From the NCBI RefSeq assembly GCF_028372415.1, contig NC_092874.1, positions 113,783,744 through 113,847,743 on the forward strand: a stretch of DNA of 64,000 bases, written 5' to 3'. Position numbers and translations under genes: made by a program. Each line of letters opens with the position of its first letter. Within the stretch, counting starts at the first letter, position 1. The notes under the pieces were generated by a model. The model was not told where the DNA came from, made no database searches, and saw only the letters and a list, made by a program, of their open reading frames with translations. Positions 1 to 11,840 of this stretch are shown piece by piece. This stretch comes from Notamacropus eugenii. Lineage: Eukaryota > Chordata > Mammalia > Diprotodontia > Macropodidae.

Positions 1-340
1 AATGCCCATGACATCTCTGCATGGATTGGACCAATTCCTTCCATCCAATACCCCAAGGCCCAAGAAAGTCTTAGGACTGAGAGACTGAGTTCATCTTTGA
101 GTAGAAGTGGAATTCTCTGACCCAAATCTATGCTCCAAAAAGGTACTAATATATTCCTAGATGAGGTGAGATGTGGAGGGTACAGTCATCCTTTTCCTAG
201 GCTCCAAAAACCTTGCTGAAGCAGACTGGGTAAGCTCCCACTAGGCCAGTCCACCAGGAATAGTTTCCAGGATAGATGTGCTGTAGCTGGTCTCTTCCAT
301 GAAAAGAAAAGGAGAGAGACAGAGTCCAAAACAAAGACAA
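1..340. other. unassigned non-coding sequence
   Basis: No coding region or repeat that I recognise. The sequence becomes purine-rich toward the GA microsatellite that follows. Confidence 0.4.
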
Positions 341-351
341 GAGAAAGAGAG

Positions 352-433
<82 letters not shown>
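341..433. repeat. (GA)n microsatellite
   Basis: About 93 bp of almost pure GA dinucleotide repeat on the + strand. An 83-codon open frame across it on the - strand is only a run of Ser-Leu codons and is not a gene. Confidence 0.97.
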
Positions 434-435
<2 letters not shown>

Positions 436-1732
436 ACCTATACAGAGGCAGGAGAAGGGAACTCAGTTTGGATGAGTAAGTAGATGAATAAATGAATTCG
501 AGAGCAAGCCTTGGAAGTGAGCACAGAAAGCTAACGTAAATGAAACCTATCTGTCACACACATACACACACAAAAGAAATAATTTACTATTAACAGCTGT
601 TTGAACTATTTAAAACAAATTATCATGGTACATATGACACCCGACAGGAAACAGAAAAGGGGATTGATGGGGGTTAAAAAAAAAAACCTGTCTAAAACCT
701 TGGAAATAATAAAAGGCCTAGTTTCCCATGCTGGCTCTTTTATGATACCACATGAAATGGGAACTCAGCAGGCCAGAAAGCTGCTGCTGTGCCTAATGAA
801 GGCCCTAAGGTAAAATAGCACTTGAGGGGGCAACAAGCCACCAAAACCCAAAACAGAACTGTGCCGGCCAAGACTGCTAGAGGGTGAGTAACGTTGGGGT
901 TGTTCCCCATCTTTGGTTCCAGGCCAGGCACCTGCCTGGCACACCCCAGGCAGTCAGCTTTCCTCTGATGTTAGCTCACTTGTTCAAACAAGAGAAAGTA
1001 TCTTTCACAGGTGTTAAGGAGGCAAAAGGGGCTTCATTTTCTTCTAGCCTGTGCTTTTCTATCTTTTCCATCATGTCTGTTTGCTTGACCTCACCCCCTA
1101 AATTGTCAGCTCCATGATCAGCGACTCTTTCTTTCTCTTATGCTCCCCTCCCCCTCATCTCTGCCCTCAAGCTGCCCACCCAGCACCCCAAATGCCTCAT
1201 GCTCAGTATGATCATCTAAGCCGAAAGGGTGAGTGAGGAACAGGGAATCCCAGAGACAAGTCGGGGCCTCTTTTTGCCTTAATTCTTTAGAGGGGGTAAA
1301 GTCAAGAAGAGAAAGAAATGTTCAAAGATATCAGCTGGGCACCCCCTGGTCTTGTATTATCGTTCTTCAGGTTAAGATGGGAGTGAGACATATGAAAAGG
1401 CAAACTGGTACTCAGCAGAGGAACATTTTTAAATAGCTATGGAGTGGAGTTCATTATAAGTACAACCATCACCAATTGGTGATGTAGGGTGCAGAGCTAG
1501 CTGGTATCAAACATGAGGCCCCTTAGGCCATATGCAGTCGAGAAAACCCTCAAGCATGGCTTGATCAGATTAAAATGTCATTCCCATCTGGTTTTAGTGT
1601 GTTGATATATTCATTTGTAAAAAGAAATATGTAAGCATGTGTGGTTTTCCAGGTCAATAGGCAACCCACGGGGATCCTTATGTAAGATTTAGTGGGCCCC
1701 CTTCCTACTTGAGTTTGACATCTCTGGTGCAG
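434..1732. other. unassigned non-coding stretch
   Basis: Several short open frames exist (for example 884-1117 and 1233-1436 on +), but none shows a domain, a splice-consistent boundary or a recognisable protein. No repeat is recognised with confidence. Confidence 0.4.
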
Positions 1733-1900
1733 ATGATAGACAATGGGCCTGGAGATATAAAGTCCTGAATTCAGTGTGTAACCCTGGACAAATCACTTTA
1801 ACCTCTCTGAACCTCAGTTTCATCATCTGCAAAATGAAGGATTTGGCCTCAGTGACCGTAAAGACACCTTCCAGCTCTGTATCTTTGATTTTATGATCAT
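1733..1900 (+). repeat. MIR SINE
   Basis: Shows the MIR core order on the + strand: a 'gtgtgtaaccctggacaaat' type box at about 1775, 'acctcagtttcatcatctgc' at about 1811, then the 'ccagctctgtatct' 3' part. It underlies part of a 141-codon antisense open frame (1689-2114), which argues against that frame being a gene. Confidence 0.8.
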
Positions 1901-3120
1901 CTGAAGAGAAAATGGGCCTTTTCAGAACAAGAGTATGATAGCCACCATCCAAGCTACTCCCTTTTGTCCCATAGCTCCTCAGAAGTTCCCTGGTATGTTC
2001 CCGTAGTTCTTCCAAGCTTACCTCAACAACTGAAATTTGGCATTTGGCTTCCTGCAGGTCAAGGGTACTTTGCAGTCCTCCTAAAAGTATAGTTCCCAAA
2101 CCACCACAGGGCACACTTACCTTCAGCAGTCGGTAAGTAAGTACAATTAACCCAAAGCAAAGGCATTTACCAAGATGCCATAGTTACACGATTAGCTATT
2201 CAGCATTCCCCACAAACTACCACTCTAGGCTTTGTTTTTAAAGAGAGGTTAAGTTACATGTCCAACACTACATAAGGAATAATTAAATGACCTGCTGTCT
2301 ACATCCTGGTATGGATGTATTCTAAGGCCAAAGCCTTTTCAACTATACTTTAGGGTTGTTTTTAGTATACATGTCTAGTCTGCTTTCTAATATTTCCCTC
2401 TACAGTGTTTTCTCTTTTCTTTTCCTTTGCCCCCCCTTTTTTCTTTTCTTCCTATTTTGGAAATAGGGTCTTAAGTGTTGATGAGCCCTTTTCCTCATTC
2501 TTCCTCCCTCTCTCACTCACTCAGGAAAGTGGGTCTGGGAGGAAATAGGACTGTCCTGTGCTGACTTCTGTCAAAGGAGGCATTGCAATGTTAGCACATT
2601 CCAGTTTCACAAAGAAAAGAAAAAATCTCTTTGAGGGGGCCAGGCTTCCTCTAACCCACTTCTGGCCAACCATCCCTCACACCTAATTAATCCTCATGCC
2701 TGAGGTGAGCTGCTAGGTTAATTCTGGAAAATGCCTTGTTTCTAATGGCTAGGAGGGGATTAGTCAAGTGGAGGGGTCCTTTAACAGGCTTTCATTTTTC
2801 CTACCTGGCTGGTCCTAACTCTCCCCACCTCTTTCACAGTAGGGCAGTACACACTGTACTAACACTTTAGCCATCCCCTTGGCGTCTGGTCTGACCCACG
2901 CGTAGCATGAGTCATTGGTTAAGCTCTTAGAGCCACAGAGTGCAGGCAGGAAAGCTCAGCCCTCTTTGAAGATGCCAGGTTGCTGCTTGCAATAAATCAG
3001 CCCCATGTACTGAATTGAGTCCCCACTGGGTGCTCTGTTCTGGACACTTTGAAACATTCCAGACAAAGAGCCAGTCTAGTCCCTGCCTTCAAAGTGTTAA
3101 CTCTGTAGCTGAGGAAAAAG
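1901..3120. other. non-coding stretch without recognised repeats
   Basis: I see no gene here. The part around 2570-2760 is repeat-free and contains a TAATTAAT core in moderate-complexity sequence, so it could be a regulatory element, but sequence alone gives no proof. Confidence 0.35.
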
Positions 3121-3260
3121 GGAGGAAGGAAGGAAGGAAGGAAAGAAGGAAGGAAGGAAGGAAGGAAGGAAGGAAGGAAGGAAGGAAGGAAGGAAGGAAG
3201 GAAGGGAGAAAGGGAGGGAGGGAGGGAGGAGAAAAGGAGGGAGGGAGGAAGGAAGGAAAA
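3121..3260. repeat. (GGAA)n microsatellite
   Basis: About 140 bp of GGAA/GGGA tetranucleotide repeat on the + strand, mostly pure GGAAGGAA with some GAAA and GGGA interruptions. Open frames on both strands across it are repeat artefacts. Confidence 0.97.
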
Positions 3261-3433
3261 AAGCAAATGCAATCCAGATATAATCCAAATCTAATTGCAA
3301 GGAATCTCTATCTATAAAGCATTTTGTATAATAAATCTTTTCCAAGTCCTAGATAAAAGACCAGAGTCATTTTACTTGATTACAACCTATTCCCTCAAAC
3401 CAGTGCTAAAACAATAATCTGTATAAAGGAAAT

Positions 3434-3680
3434 GGGGCAGTTAGGTGGTGCAGTAGATAGAGTGCAGGGCCTGGAATCAAGAAGGCTGAGGTCAAACCCA
3501 GCCTCAGACACTTACCAGCTGTGTGACCCTGGGCAAGTCACTTAAACCTCATTTACCTCAGGTTCCTCATCTGTAAAATGAGCTGGAGAAGGAAATAGCA
3601 AACCACTTCAGGATCTCTGCCAAGAAAATCCCAAATGGGGTCACAGAGTCATACATGACTGAAACAACTGAAAAACAACA
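3434..3680 (+). mobile_element. tRNA-head SINE with RTE-type tail (MAR1-like)
   Basis: Starts with a 'ggggcagttaggtggtgcag' type head (tRNA-like A box and 'gtggatagag' region), then the 'tgtgtgaccctgggcaagtc' box, the 'cctcatctgtaaaatgagct' segment, and ends 'gactgaaacaactgaaaaac'. The last 60 bp match the 3' end of the RTE LINE at 56163-56695. Complete copy. The A-rich flanks could be target duplications but are not clean. Confidence 0.85.
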
Positions 3681-4439
3681 TAAGGAAAACATCTCATCCA
3701 TCCTATTTGCATCATAAATGGAAGGAGACTTGTATCTTCTCCCCAACCTCTCTTCCATCATCTCCTCTGCCTCAAACCTAAATCCCTCAAAACATTTATG
3801 GAGTAAAATAGAGTTTGTTGTTGTTTTTCAGAATACAAGGTATTGGATACAAGAGACCTCCCTTTTTTCTTCCTCCCTCTGTTGCCCACCTCACCAGTTT
3901 AAATACTTCTCATTTACTAATTCATTATGAAAAAGCTGGATCACTATCCCAAAGTTCTGTTTCTTCCTCCGCTTAGTCTCCACATCCCCCATTCCCCTGA
4001 CTAGCCACCTTTCATGATGACTTGTGGAATATTCATTCCATTGGAATCACAGTCCCCATTATATTGAACTTCCTTTTTTTTTCATCTCTTCCTCCATCTT
4101 CTCACCTCTGCCCTCTTTGTAAATGACACTGCCCTCACTACTTTCTCCCACTGTGGACTTACTCTTACTCTCTTCATTTGAAAAAGAAAAGAACAGACAT
4201 AAACCTTTTCCTGATTCCTCATTACCATTTCCAGACCACTGAATAAATGGCATCTTCCTTCCATGGCACAGTAATTTGAAATGTGAGGATGTCAATATGT
4301 GGCTTCCATTTCCTTTCTTCCTTCTGTTCCTTTCTCTCTGTATGTTGTATAGTCTTCACAGTTCTTCCTTCTCTTTTCTGACCTCAAGCACTTCACCACA
4401 CTGGGAAATGCCATTCCCCTCCTAGGATCACACAGATGC
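3681..4439. other. unassigned non-coding stretch
   Basis: Pyrimidine-rich in places (around 3860-4380). Resembles L2 3' untranslated sequence in composition, but I cannot align it with confidence. No gene seen. Confidence 0.3.
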
Positions 4440-4600
4440 AGGTCTAAAAGGAACCTCAGAAGTCATTCATTCCATCTCCCTTATCTCACAGATGAGAAAT
4501 TTTGTGGCCGACAGAGGTTAAGTGATTTACTTAAGATTAAACATATAGGAAACATCAGAGTGGGATTTGAACAGAGATCTTTCCCCCTGCACCCTTCTTC
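4440..4600 (-). repeat. MIR-like SINE fragment
   Basis: Contains 'cacagatgagaaattttgtg', 'aggttaagtgatttacttaa' and 'gtgggatttgaacagagatc', the MIR/CORE order in antisense. Diverged. Confidence 0.6.
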
Positions 4601-4649
4601 TCTGCCAACTAAATCTTTTCCTTTTTTTAAGCCTTTAAGGTTTTTCTGA

Positions 4650-4846
4650 AAAGACCTAAGTTCTCCATGAAGCATTTACTGACTAGTCCCACTCAGACTG
4701 AGCTTACCTTGACTTCCCCCAATATTTATACTATGACATCCTTGAGAATAAGGACCTTTTTTTTGACTTTCTTTCTATCTCTAGCACTTAGCATAGCATT
4801 AGCATCTGACAAATAACAGGCACTTAAAAAATGCTTGCTGACTGGC
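4650..4846 (+). repeat. L2 LINE 3' end
   Basis: Shows the typical L2 ending: 'ccttgagaataaggacc', 'tagcacttagcatagca' and 'aaaaaatgcttgctgactgg'. Confidence 0.75.
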
Positions 4847-4899
4847 GTAGCGTCCATGCTGCTCTATCTCCCTCTTACTTTTATATTACCATTGAACTG

Positions 4900-5002
4900 G
4901 CTTCCAAAAAAGAAGGGACCATGGCTTGTGCTTTATATTTCACCCAACATCTAGCACAGTGCTAGGTATAAAAGAAGTGCTTAATAAATGCTTGCTGCTT
5001 TT
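4900..5002 (+). repeat. L2 LINE 3' tail
   Basis: A second, shorter L2-type tail with 'catctagcacagtgctaggt' and 'gtgcttaataaatgcttgct', next to the previous L2 copy. Confidence 0.7.
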
Positions 5003-5469
5003 GCTGAAGTAATTTTATCATGATGATAATCAACAAATATGTCGATATTAAAAGAGGATTATATATGAAAATACAAACCTGTTATGTACAGGTTGTTTTG
5101 GGGAGGAGCGATGCATTAAATTGTACAAGGTAGAAACAAAATTAATGCATTCATTTTAATAAAAGTTCATGATAAAGAAAGAATGTGGATACCCTGCACA
5201 GTCCATACGATGGAATTTGACATGTACATGCCAAGTATGAAATTGCCAAGTAGGAGGCTGGGCATGGTCAGGCAGGGTCAATCATGAAGGACCTTTCTCC
5301 TCTGAAGAAAGGGAGCTTGGGACTATATTTTAAGAGACCTATATGGGAGCAAAGATTTGGAGAAGAGAAGGTGCAACCATCATGTATCACAGGAACTGTC
5401 ATGTAGAACAGGGATTAGATTATATCTGATCCTGGAAGGCAGAATTAAGAGAAGCAAAGGGCAGAAGTT

Positions 5470-5765
5470 ACAGGCTTAGTCTTCAGGTCAGGAAAAACTG
5501 CCTAATGATAAACATGCTCCCAAAATACAGTGGGCTGCTTCAGGAGGTCACAGGCTCCCCATCTTTGAGATTCTTCAAGAAGAGGCTGGTTTTGAAACGC
5601 TTGATGAATTGAGGGGAATTGATTTTGGTTAGACTGAATCAAATCATGTGACTGTTAAACAGGGAAGTTATAATGGCAATCCTTTTTCAGGTACGTCTAG
5701 GGCTACAAGGATCCTGAGGGTGTCCTTGCCAATTCTGAAATTCTCTGATTCTATGATGATCTAAA
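5470..5765 (+). repeat. CR1/L3 LINE 3' end
   Basis: The order 'aggaaaaactgcctaatgat', 'tgggctgcttcaggaggtca', 'ctccccatctttgagattct', 'caagaagaggctgg' and a terminal 'attctctgattctatgatga' matches the 3' end of ancient CR1/L3 LINEs. Confidence 0.75.
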
Positions 5766-7185
5766 TGTAGAAAATAGCAGCACCAAAGGTACAGAAGGGA
5801 ACTTAGCAAGTTGTATGTGAGGAACAGGAAGTTCACAAGCTTGGCTATAGTGGAGGGGGCATATGGGAATTAAGAAAAATGAGGTGTGTGTAGAAATGGG
5901 GGAATCTGAAAGCCCAATCCAGTATCGACCCCAAGTGCTCCAGAAAGTCAGACTTTAATTTTTTATTAAACACTTTAAGAAAATAAGAAACAGAAGGAAC
6001 ACTGAGGGAAAGAAACAAGCCACAGAAATTCATACTTGGCTCCCCACATACAACTGAGCCCCAAAACCACCATCTTAGAAAAGTCTACTTGTCATTGAGC
6101 TTTTGTTTTGTATTTTTTTTCCTTCTTTTCTCAAAGGACAGACACAAAGACAGGCATCTTATTTTCTCTAAGTACTGACACTCTGAGTGGGTTTGCTGGC
6201 TCCATCACTGCATCTGAGGGTTGAGAACATTAGCCAGCAGTCAGCTCTGGTACAGTCTGTCCCTGCCCAAATCCACAGCAGTAATTAGCTTTGTTTATTA
6301 GTTCCAAGTAAATAATCTCCTTGTCACAGCTGGGATCCTTTATCAGCACACTGGACACACTAGAGTTTGCAAGACTCAACATTATTCTTTAGGCCCTCTC
6401 CAGGGCTTTTGGGTAAGGTAATAAGTAGTGCCCAGAGGTCTGAATAAGTTCAGAAGATGTCCAGAAAGTACCAAACTTATTCCAGGGCTGGAGCATAGAC
6501 TCAGCAGGTGGAGTAAGGGGGGTAAGGAGCCATGGGGAGGGAGAAGGGGATATAATTTGGAAATCATAAACCTTGGGACATACACTACCACAATTTTAAT
6601 GAGAAACAGAAAGTAGTTAAAGAAGTCAATCTCTATAATTATATTTTCCCTTATTTTGTCATTTGCCTAGTTCAACCTATATCATCTTCTCCATTTCACA
6701 GGTATGGAAACAGAAATAAAAGAATGATGGATGAATCAGAATCAGGAATTTCTCTGTGCCTCCAGATCACTCATGGGATCCAGGGCTAGTGAGTGGATCT
6801 GACGGAGTATGTCAGGAATGCATCAATGAGTATTCACATAAGGACAGGACCTTTTCCTAGCACCTCTAATCTATACTCCTCCCAAAACAGTCCTGGAATG
6901 GGCTGTATCACCCACAATACCCTGGTAATATCATTGCCAGAGAGGGCATACAGCCCTCTTCCAATATAACCCAGCCAGAGATTATAATAAGTACATAGAA
7001 AGAGACAATAAATCCATAACAACTTCAGAGACTCAAAAGAAAAAAATAGACTTTCCACAAGAACTGTATGAAGGAGAAATGAAGGAAGAGATTTTATTTT
7101 TAATGAAATAAAATCTCTGGAGAAAAGAATTGAAAGTTACTGGGAAAAAAATAAAAATAAAATACTTTTGAAAAGAAAAGAATTG
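5766..7185. other. unassigned non-coding stretch
   Basis: No gene. The part around 6180-6360 is repeat-free and contains 'gcagtaattagctttgttta'; it could be conserved non-coding sequence. The remainder is AT-rich with short chance frames. Confidence 0.3.
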
Positions 7186-7510
7186 AAAGGAGAATTGTAT
7201 GTTTGTCCTTCATTGCTGAAGAAGACCATGCCATCAGAGAAATGATGCCATGACTTGTACTTGACTTTGTTTTGAGTGAGGGAGGGCTGTGCAGGTCACC
7301 AGCCTCACTTCTCCTCCAGAGCCATCTGAACCCAGTGACCAGATATTCATCAGGATGACTGAAGATGACCCAGCATGAGGAAATTGGGGTTAAGTGACTT
7401 GCTCAAGGTCACTCAGCTAGTGAGTGTCAAGTGTCTGAGGTGAGATTTGAACACCTCCTGCACTGGTGCTCTATCCACTGCACCACCTAGCTGCCCCTAA
7501 AAGGAGAATT
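7186..7510 (-). mobile_element. composite tRNA-head SINE (WALLSI-like) with 11-bp target duplication
   Basis: Read on the - strand, the element starts with the tRNA-like head ('ggggcagctaggtggtgcag'), passes through the 'tcatcctgatgaatatctgg' body and ends 'gaaggacaaacatac'. It is flanked by the 11-bp direct repeat AAAGGAGAATT at 7186-7196 and 7500-7510, so both ends are defined. A complete, fairly young-looking copy. Confidence 0.88.
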
Positions 7511-8162
7511 AGTAGTTTAGAAGAGGAAGTGACAAACTGGATCCAGGTAATGGATTCTGAAAACACACCAGCCCTCTGGGTAATTCAAACATTAGCAATT
7601 CTTTTTCCCCCTTAATAGCAAGATTTGGGACCTGAATTATCTGAATAATTGCCTTGATTTTGGTCAGAGTAGACAACCAGAGACCAGAAGAATGAAGCTT
7701 CCTGAAACCTGTAAAAAAAAAGAAAATTTTTCAGGGAGCAGAGAAAAGGTTCTGGAAATGATCAGAAAGAGATCCAAGCAGAGGCTAAGGTACAGAATCC
7801 AAGACAAATAGGAAATACGTTCTCATGTCGTTCTGGAGATCTTGCTGTATTTACTTTGTTTTAGCCATCCTGCTCTCTGAGGAACACTTAGGCAGTACTC
7901 ATGGCCTAAGCTAAAAACAAGGACTGCATCCAGCTGGTCCTGAAATGGGTTAAAGTTGAGGTAAGAGAAGAATTCATGCGTGTTATTTTTGTGTTGATAT
8001 CCACTAGAAGAGTCTATGATCCTAGTGGAGCATGTCGGTGCCCACTCTAAGTTGCTTTTCCATGAGATTGGGTTACATACTCTCTTGCCTGATACCCTTT
8101 GAAATGCAGGACACACATATCTGAGATAGTTGTCTCGAGTAAGACTGAAGCTTATGGCTATG
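7511..8162. other. unassigned non-coding stretch
   Basis: A 127-codon - strand open frame (7823-8206) runs into the SINE that follows and shows no recognisable domain. I treat it as chance. Confidence 0.35.
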
Positions 8163-8440
8163 GAATAATAATAATTGACATTTTTACAGCTCTTTAAAAT
8201 CTGCAAAGTGATTTACATACATCCCCTCATTTGAGCTTCGCAACAGTCTTGGCTGGAAGGCAAGTACTACTTTGTTTCCCAGTCACTTAGTACAGTTTTT
8301 GGCACATAGTGAGCACTTAATATATGCTTGTGAACTTTGCTTGACTTGACTACAGGCGCTATTATCCTCATTTTACACGTGGGGAAACTGAGACTCGCAG
8401 AGGTTACACATGATCACACAGCCAATAAGTGTCAGGGTAA
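8163..8440 (-). repeat. SINE fragment interrupted by an L2-type tail
   Basis: The flanks 8163-8270 ('ctctttaaaatctgcaaagt', 'tcatttgagcttcgcaaca') and 8353-8440 ('tcctcattttacacgtgggg', 'gatcacacagccaataagtg') form one antisense SINE. Between them lies 'cagtttttggcacatagtga' and 'gcacttaatatatgcttg', an L2-like 3' tail of about 80 bp. Confidence 0.65.
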
Positions 8441-8449
8441 ATATACTGA

Positions 8450-8605
8450 TTCCATAGTTGGAGAACCTGGGTTCATATCCCAACTCTGATGGTTACTGTG
8501 TAGCCTTACACATTCATTTAACTCAACTAGATCTCAGTTTTCTAAACTGTAAAGTGAGGACCTCTGAGGTCTTCTGTAGCTCTAAATCTATTATTCTATG
8601 CTTCA
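8450..8605 (+). repeat. MIR SINE
   Basis: Has 'gagaacctgggttcatatcc', 'agatctcagttttctaaact' and the 'gaggtcttctgtagctctaa' 3' part in MIR order. Confidence 0.7.
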
Positions 8606-8654
8606 AGGAGTGATTAGAACTCAGGTCTTCCTAACTCCAAGTTCAATACTATAG

Positions 8655-8785
8655 ACTATCAGAGTAATAACTCATATTTCTATAACACTTGGAGGTTTCC
8701 AAAGTAATCCCTTCACAAGAACCCTATAAAGTAAGTAATGCAACTCTTAGACTCTTCATTTTACAAATGAGGATCAACTCCATCT
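8655..8785 (-). repeat. SINE fragment
   Basis: Contains 'atttctataacacttggagg', 'aatcccttcacaagaaccct' and 'cttcattttacaaatgagga', the 3' half of the same SINE type as at 8163, in antisense. Confidence 0.55.
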
Positions 8786-9131
8786 TGCTAAAAAGGTACT
8801 ATAGACAATGAAGTAATATCAACACTAAACATACGTGCACTAAATGGTAAAGCATCCATGTTTTTAAAGAAGTTAAATGAGTTACAGGAGGAAATAGACA
8901 GTATAGTTTTACTATAATAGGAGAACTCAACTTTCCCCTCTAAGAACTAGACAAATTTAATCACAAAAAAAAAAACACAAGCAAGAAAAAAGTTAGGAGG
9001 TGAATAGAATTTTAGAAAAGTTAGACATGCTAAACCTCAGGAGAAAATTGAATGTGAATAGAAGGGAAGATTTTTTTTCTCTGTGGTACATTGCACCTAC
9101 ACAAAAACTGATCATGTGTTAGAGCATAACA

Positions 9132-9285
9132 AACTCACAACTGAGGCAGCTAGGTGGTACAATGGATAGAGCACCAGCCCTGGAGTCAGAAGGACCTGAG
9201 TTCAAATCCAGCCTCAGACACTTATGAGCTGTGTGACCCTGGTCAAGTCACTTGACCCCAACTGCCTCCCAAAAAAACACACAAC
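9132..9285 (+). mobile_element. short tRNA-head SINE (WSINE-like) with target duplication
   Basis: Head 'gaggcagctaggtggtacaa', then 'tgtgtgaccctggtcaagtc', then 'gaccccaactgcctccc' running directly into an A tail, so this is the short head-only form of about 130 bp. Flanked by imperfect 10-bp repeats AACTCACAAC (9132-9141) and AACACACAAC (9276-9285). Confidence 0.85.
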
Positions 9286-10294
9286 CAAATGTAGAAAAGC
9301 AGAAATACAAAGAAGGATCAGAGAGATAGGGTCAGAGAGCTTAAAGGAGATAGAATAAAAATTCTTCCAGCTTTTTAATACATGACACTGCCATGCATAC
9401 AAAGCTGCCTGCTAGTACAAAATCAAACCACAATTGTCATTGTAACCTAGTTTTGGTGCATGCTCAGATCAGCTAAGATAGGGACACTATGAAGGAGGCA
9501 GCAGGGGTCTGCTTCTGGGAGAAGACATTCTGTGCTTCCCCTGCCACATCTTTCCACTGACTGCACAGACCAACAGTTTGTGTCTTTAAGACTCCAAGTT
9601 TGAGACAATCTTGCTTTCTTTCAGGTAGAATCCATGGGATAAAAGTCCTGCTCACCTGCAGCTAGGGCACCATGCACTGAGCATGTAGGTAAAGGGGCAT
9701 GGGAATAGGAAGAAGGTCAACCTCCCCTCACTCTTTAGACCCTGTGGCCCTGAGAAATGAGATTGGGGTTTGATTCTTTCCCTTTCTAGATGCACATGAT
9801 GAAGTCCCCAGATGCTTAAACCTGAGCTTGAGCCACAGTTACCTTGGAGCCAAAATTTCAAGTGGATGGTTGCTGCCAACCCAGCAGGAAAGCCCTGAGA
9901 AGCCAGGGAGATTTTGGATTTGAAAGTTGGTGGGACCATCTTATATAGGATCTGAGCTACACTGTCACTAGAATCTCCCTTCCCTACTTAGCCTATGTTG
10001 GTTTCAGTGAGAATTATGTCCCCAGGTGATGGAGGGGACAGTGTTTACATGTTTGTTCTTGTTATATTTTTGAAGTAAACATTTCTTTGTAACATTTAAT
10101 AATGGTTAAGTAGATAAACATAACGAATGAGGGGTGAGGGGACCCCTAAAACTGGGGGAATATAATTGTTTGGGGTTTATGTCCATAGCAGACTAGATCT
10201 CTCCAAGCCTTCTTAAGGGTACTAGAGAATCCTGGGAAAGGAATGCAAAGTAACACACCTAACCTTCAGACAACAGAGGCTGGAGTAAGCACTG
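9286..10294. other. unassigned non-coding stretch
   Basis: Small - strand frames at 9473-9655 and 9652-9939 have no recognisable protein. No repeat assigned. Confidence 0.35.
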
Positions 10295-10580
10295 AATCTA
10301 AGAACTAAAGGTACCTAAGTGGATATCTAGTCTAACCCGTACCTGGTCAAGAGTCCTCACCTCTTCAATATCACCTACAAGTAGCCTACTTGAAGACCTC
10401 TAGAGCAGGGGCACCCACTGTCTCCCATCCCACTTTAGGATGACTAATTATTAGTGTACTATATCATATCCAACCAAACAAGTCTCCCTCCTATACAATA
10501 TCTCACTCTTATCTGCTTGAGAAATATATCAGTCAGCTGTTCTAGACTTCCTTTGTGCAAAGAGCCCTGAGACTTACTGT
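10295..10580 (-). repeat. CR1/L3 LINE 3' end, antisense
   Basis: The order 'atatctagtctaacccgtac', 'gtagcctacttgaagacctc', 'gcacccactgtctcccat' and 'ggatgactaattattagt' is the reverse complement of the CR1/L3 ending seen in sense at 5470-5765. Confidence 0.65.
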
Positions 10581-10629
10581 CCTTTTATTATCTTTTTTAA
10601 AAGAATTTTATTATAAATTCAGTAGTGTT

Positions 10630-10832
10630 TATCCTGCCATCCATGGATATCTCTCAAGGGTCCCATGAACTTGGATGAGAAAAAATTTACAGCTTTATTT
10701 GTACTTTAACTGAAAATTTTCACTTGCTACAATTATTTAAAGACATTCTTTTGAAAAAGAGGTCTCCAGTCTTTATTGGACAACCAGAGGGGTTCATGAC
10801 ACAAAATGGGTTAAGAAGTTCTGCCCTAAGTG
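10630..10832 (+). mobile_element. non-autonomous DNA transposon fragment (hAT-like)
   Basis: Shares 'tcccatgaacttggatgaga' and 'tttacagctttatttgtact' with the element at 28898-29147 (same order and spacing), and ends 'gggttaagaagttctgccct', the mirror of that element's start 'agttcttaacct'. This end-to-end mirror suggests short terminal inverted repeats of a hAT-type element. The family name is not known to me. Confidence 0.55.
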
Positions 10833-11177
10833 AAAGGATCCATGTGATGTTCTAACCAAGTCCAAGTTTTCTGACCTTCAGACCCTAGATTAACTCTTTT
10901 CCCAGAATTTCATTTTTTTGGAATAAGGGAGAAACCAGATTGAGTTTAATTTATGATGTAGTGGAAAGAGCATTATTCAAGGAATTCTATGATATTTCTA
11001 TGGCACTCAGAGCATCTCCCAAATAGGCCTCAGTTGTCCTTCCAACAGCCTGAGGAGGACATGGGAATGAAAGGAGAAAAGGACAGTGGTGGGGAGAGAT
11101 TGGTTCAGGCTTACATGGCCAATCAGGAATAGGGCAAATCCTAAATGCCCAAGCCTGCATTGTTCAATCCCACTGAC

Positions 11178-11315
11178 ATTATGGGGAGGAATCTAGACCT
11201 GGGTTCAAGTTCTGAATCCCCTACTATTATCTGTGTGACCACCAATCAATTACTAGAGCTCTCTGAGTATCAGTAGCCTCCTAGTCTGTAAAATGAAAAT
11301 AAGTCTTTCACTCCT
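11178..11315 (+). repeat. MIR SINE fragment
   Basis: Contains 'tagacctgggttcaagttct', 'atctgtgtgaccaccaatca' and 'tagtctgtaaaatgaaaata' in MIR order. Confidence 0.65.
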
Positions 11316-11840
11316 TCTTCCTAAGACAGATTGCAGCGAGGAAAGGTCATCATCATAAACAGCAAGGGAACAAAAGTTTTCCTTATCCTTGTTACTATTT
11401 TGGAATGCTTTGTGGTGAAGGGAGTTTTGGCCACTGCCAAAAAGAAGAAGAGTTCTCATTTAAATGACCCTTCAAGACTTACAGAGGACTCTGTATCGTT
11501 TATTTCTTTGGATCCTTGCAGTGGTTCCTGACAGGCCAGTATATTGATAATGAGAAATAGCTCACATTTCTATGTCACCTTAAGATTAATAAAGCATTTT
11601 GTTCAGAGCAAAAATGAGGTGGTTAGTCCCTGTAGGGTAATTTTTTTTTTTAATTGACTCTGTGATATAACTGATGAAGGGCATTTCCAATGAAGGACTT
11701 CCTCTACCAATGCATATCAGTACCCTCTGCTCTGAAAATTAGGATCAAATGATCTTAGATTTAGATCAGGGGTCCTTTTTTACGTCAAACTAGTGAAATC
11801 TACATAACCTCTTCTTAGAATGATATTTCTAAATACATAA
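11316..11840. other. unassigned stretch with a SINE-C trace
   Basis: No gene. 11690-11745 ('ggacttcctctaccaatgca', 'taccctctgctctg') resembles the start of the antisense SINE described at 45395-45600; the remainder is unassigned. Confidence 0.35.

Noticed and set aside
1689-2114. 141-codon open frame on the - strand, the longest one that is not low complexity, with splice-donor-like motifs inside
   Set aside because: Nearly half of it is the antisense of a MIR, the remainder has no recognised domain, and the donor-like motifs do not pair with convincing acceptors.
7823-8206. 127-codon open frame on -
   Set aside because: Ends in SINE sequence, has no recognisable protein signature.
9214-9402. 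Possible functional tRNA gene in SINE heads
   Set aside because: The heads keep only tRNA-like promoter boxes; no full cloverleaf or clean 3' end is visible, as usual for SINEs.
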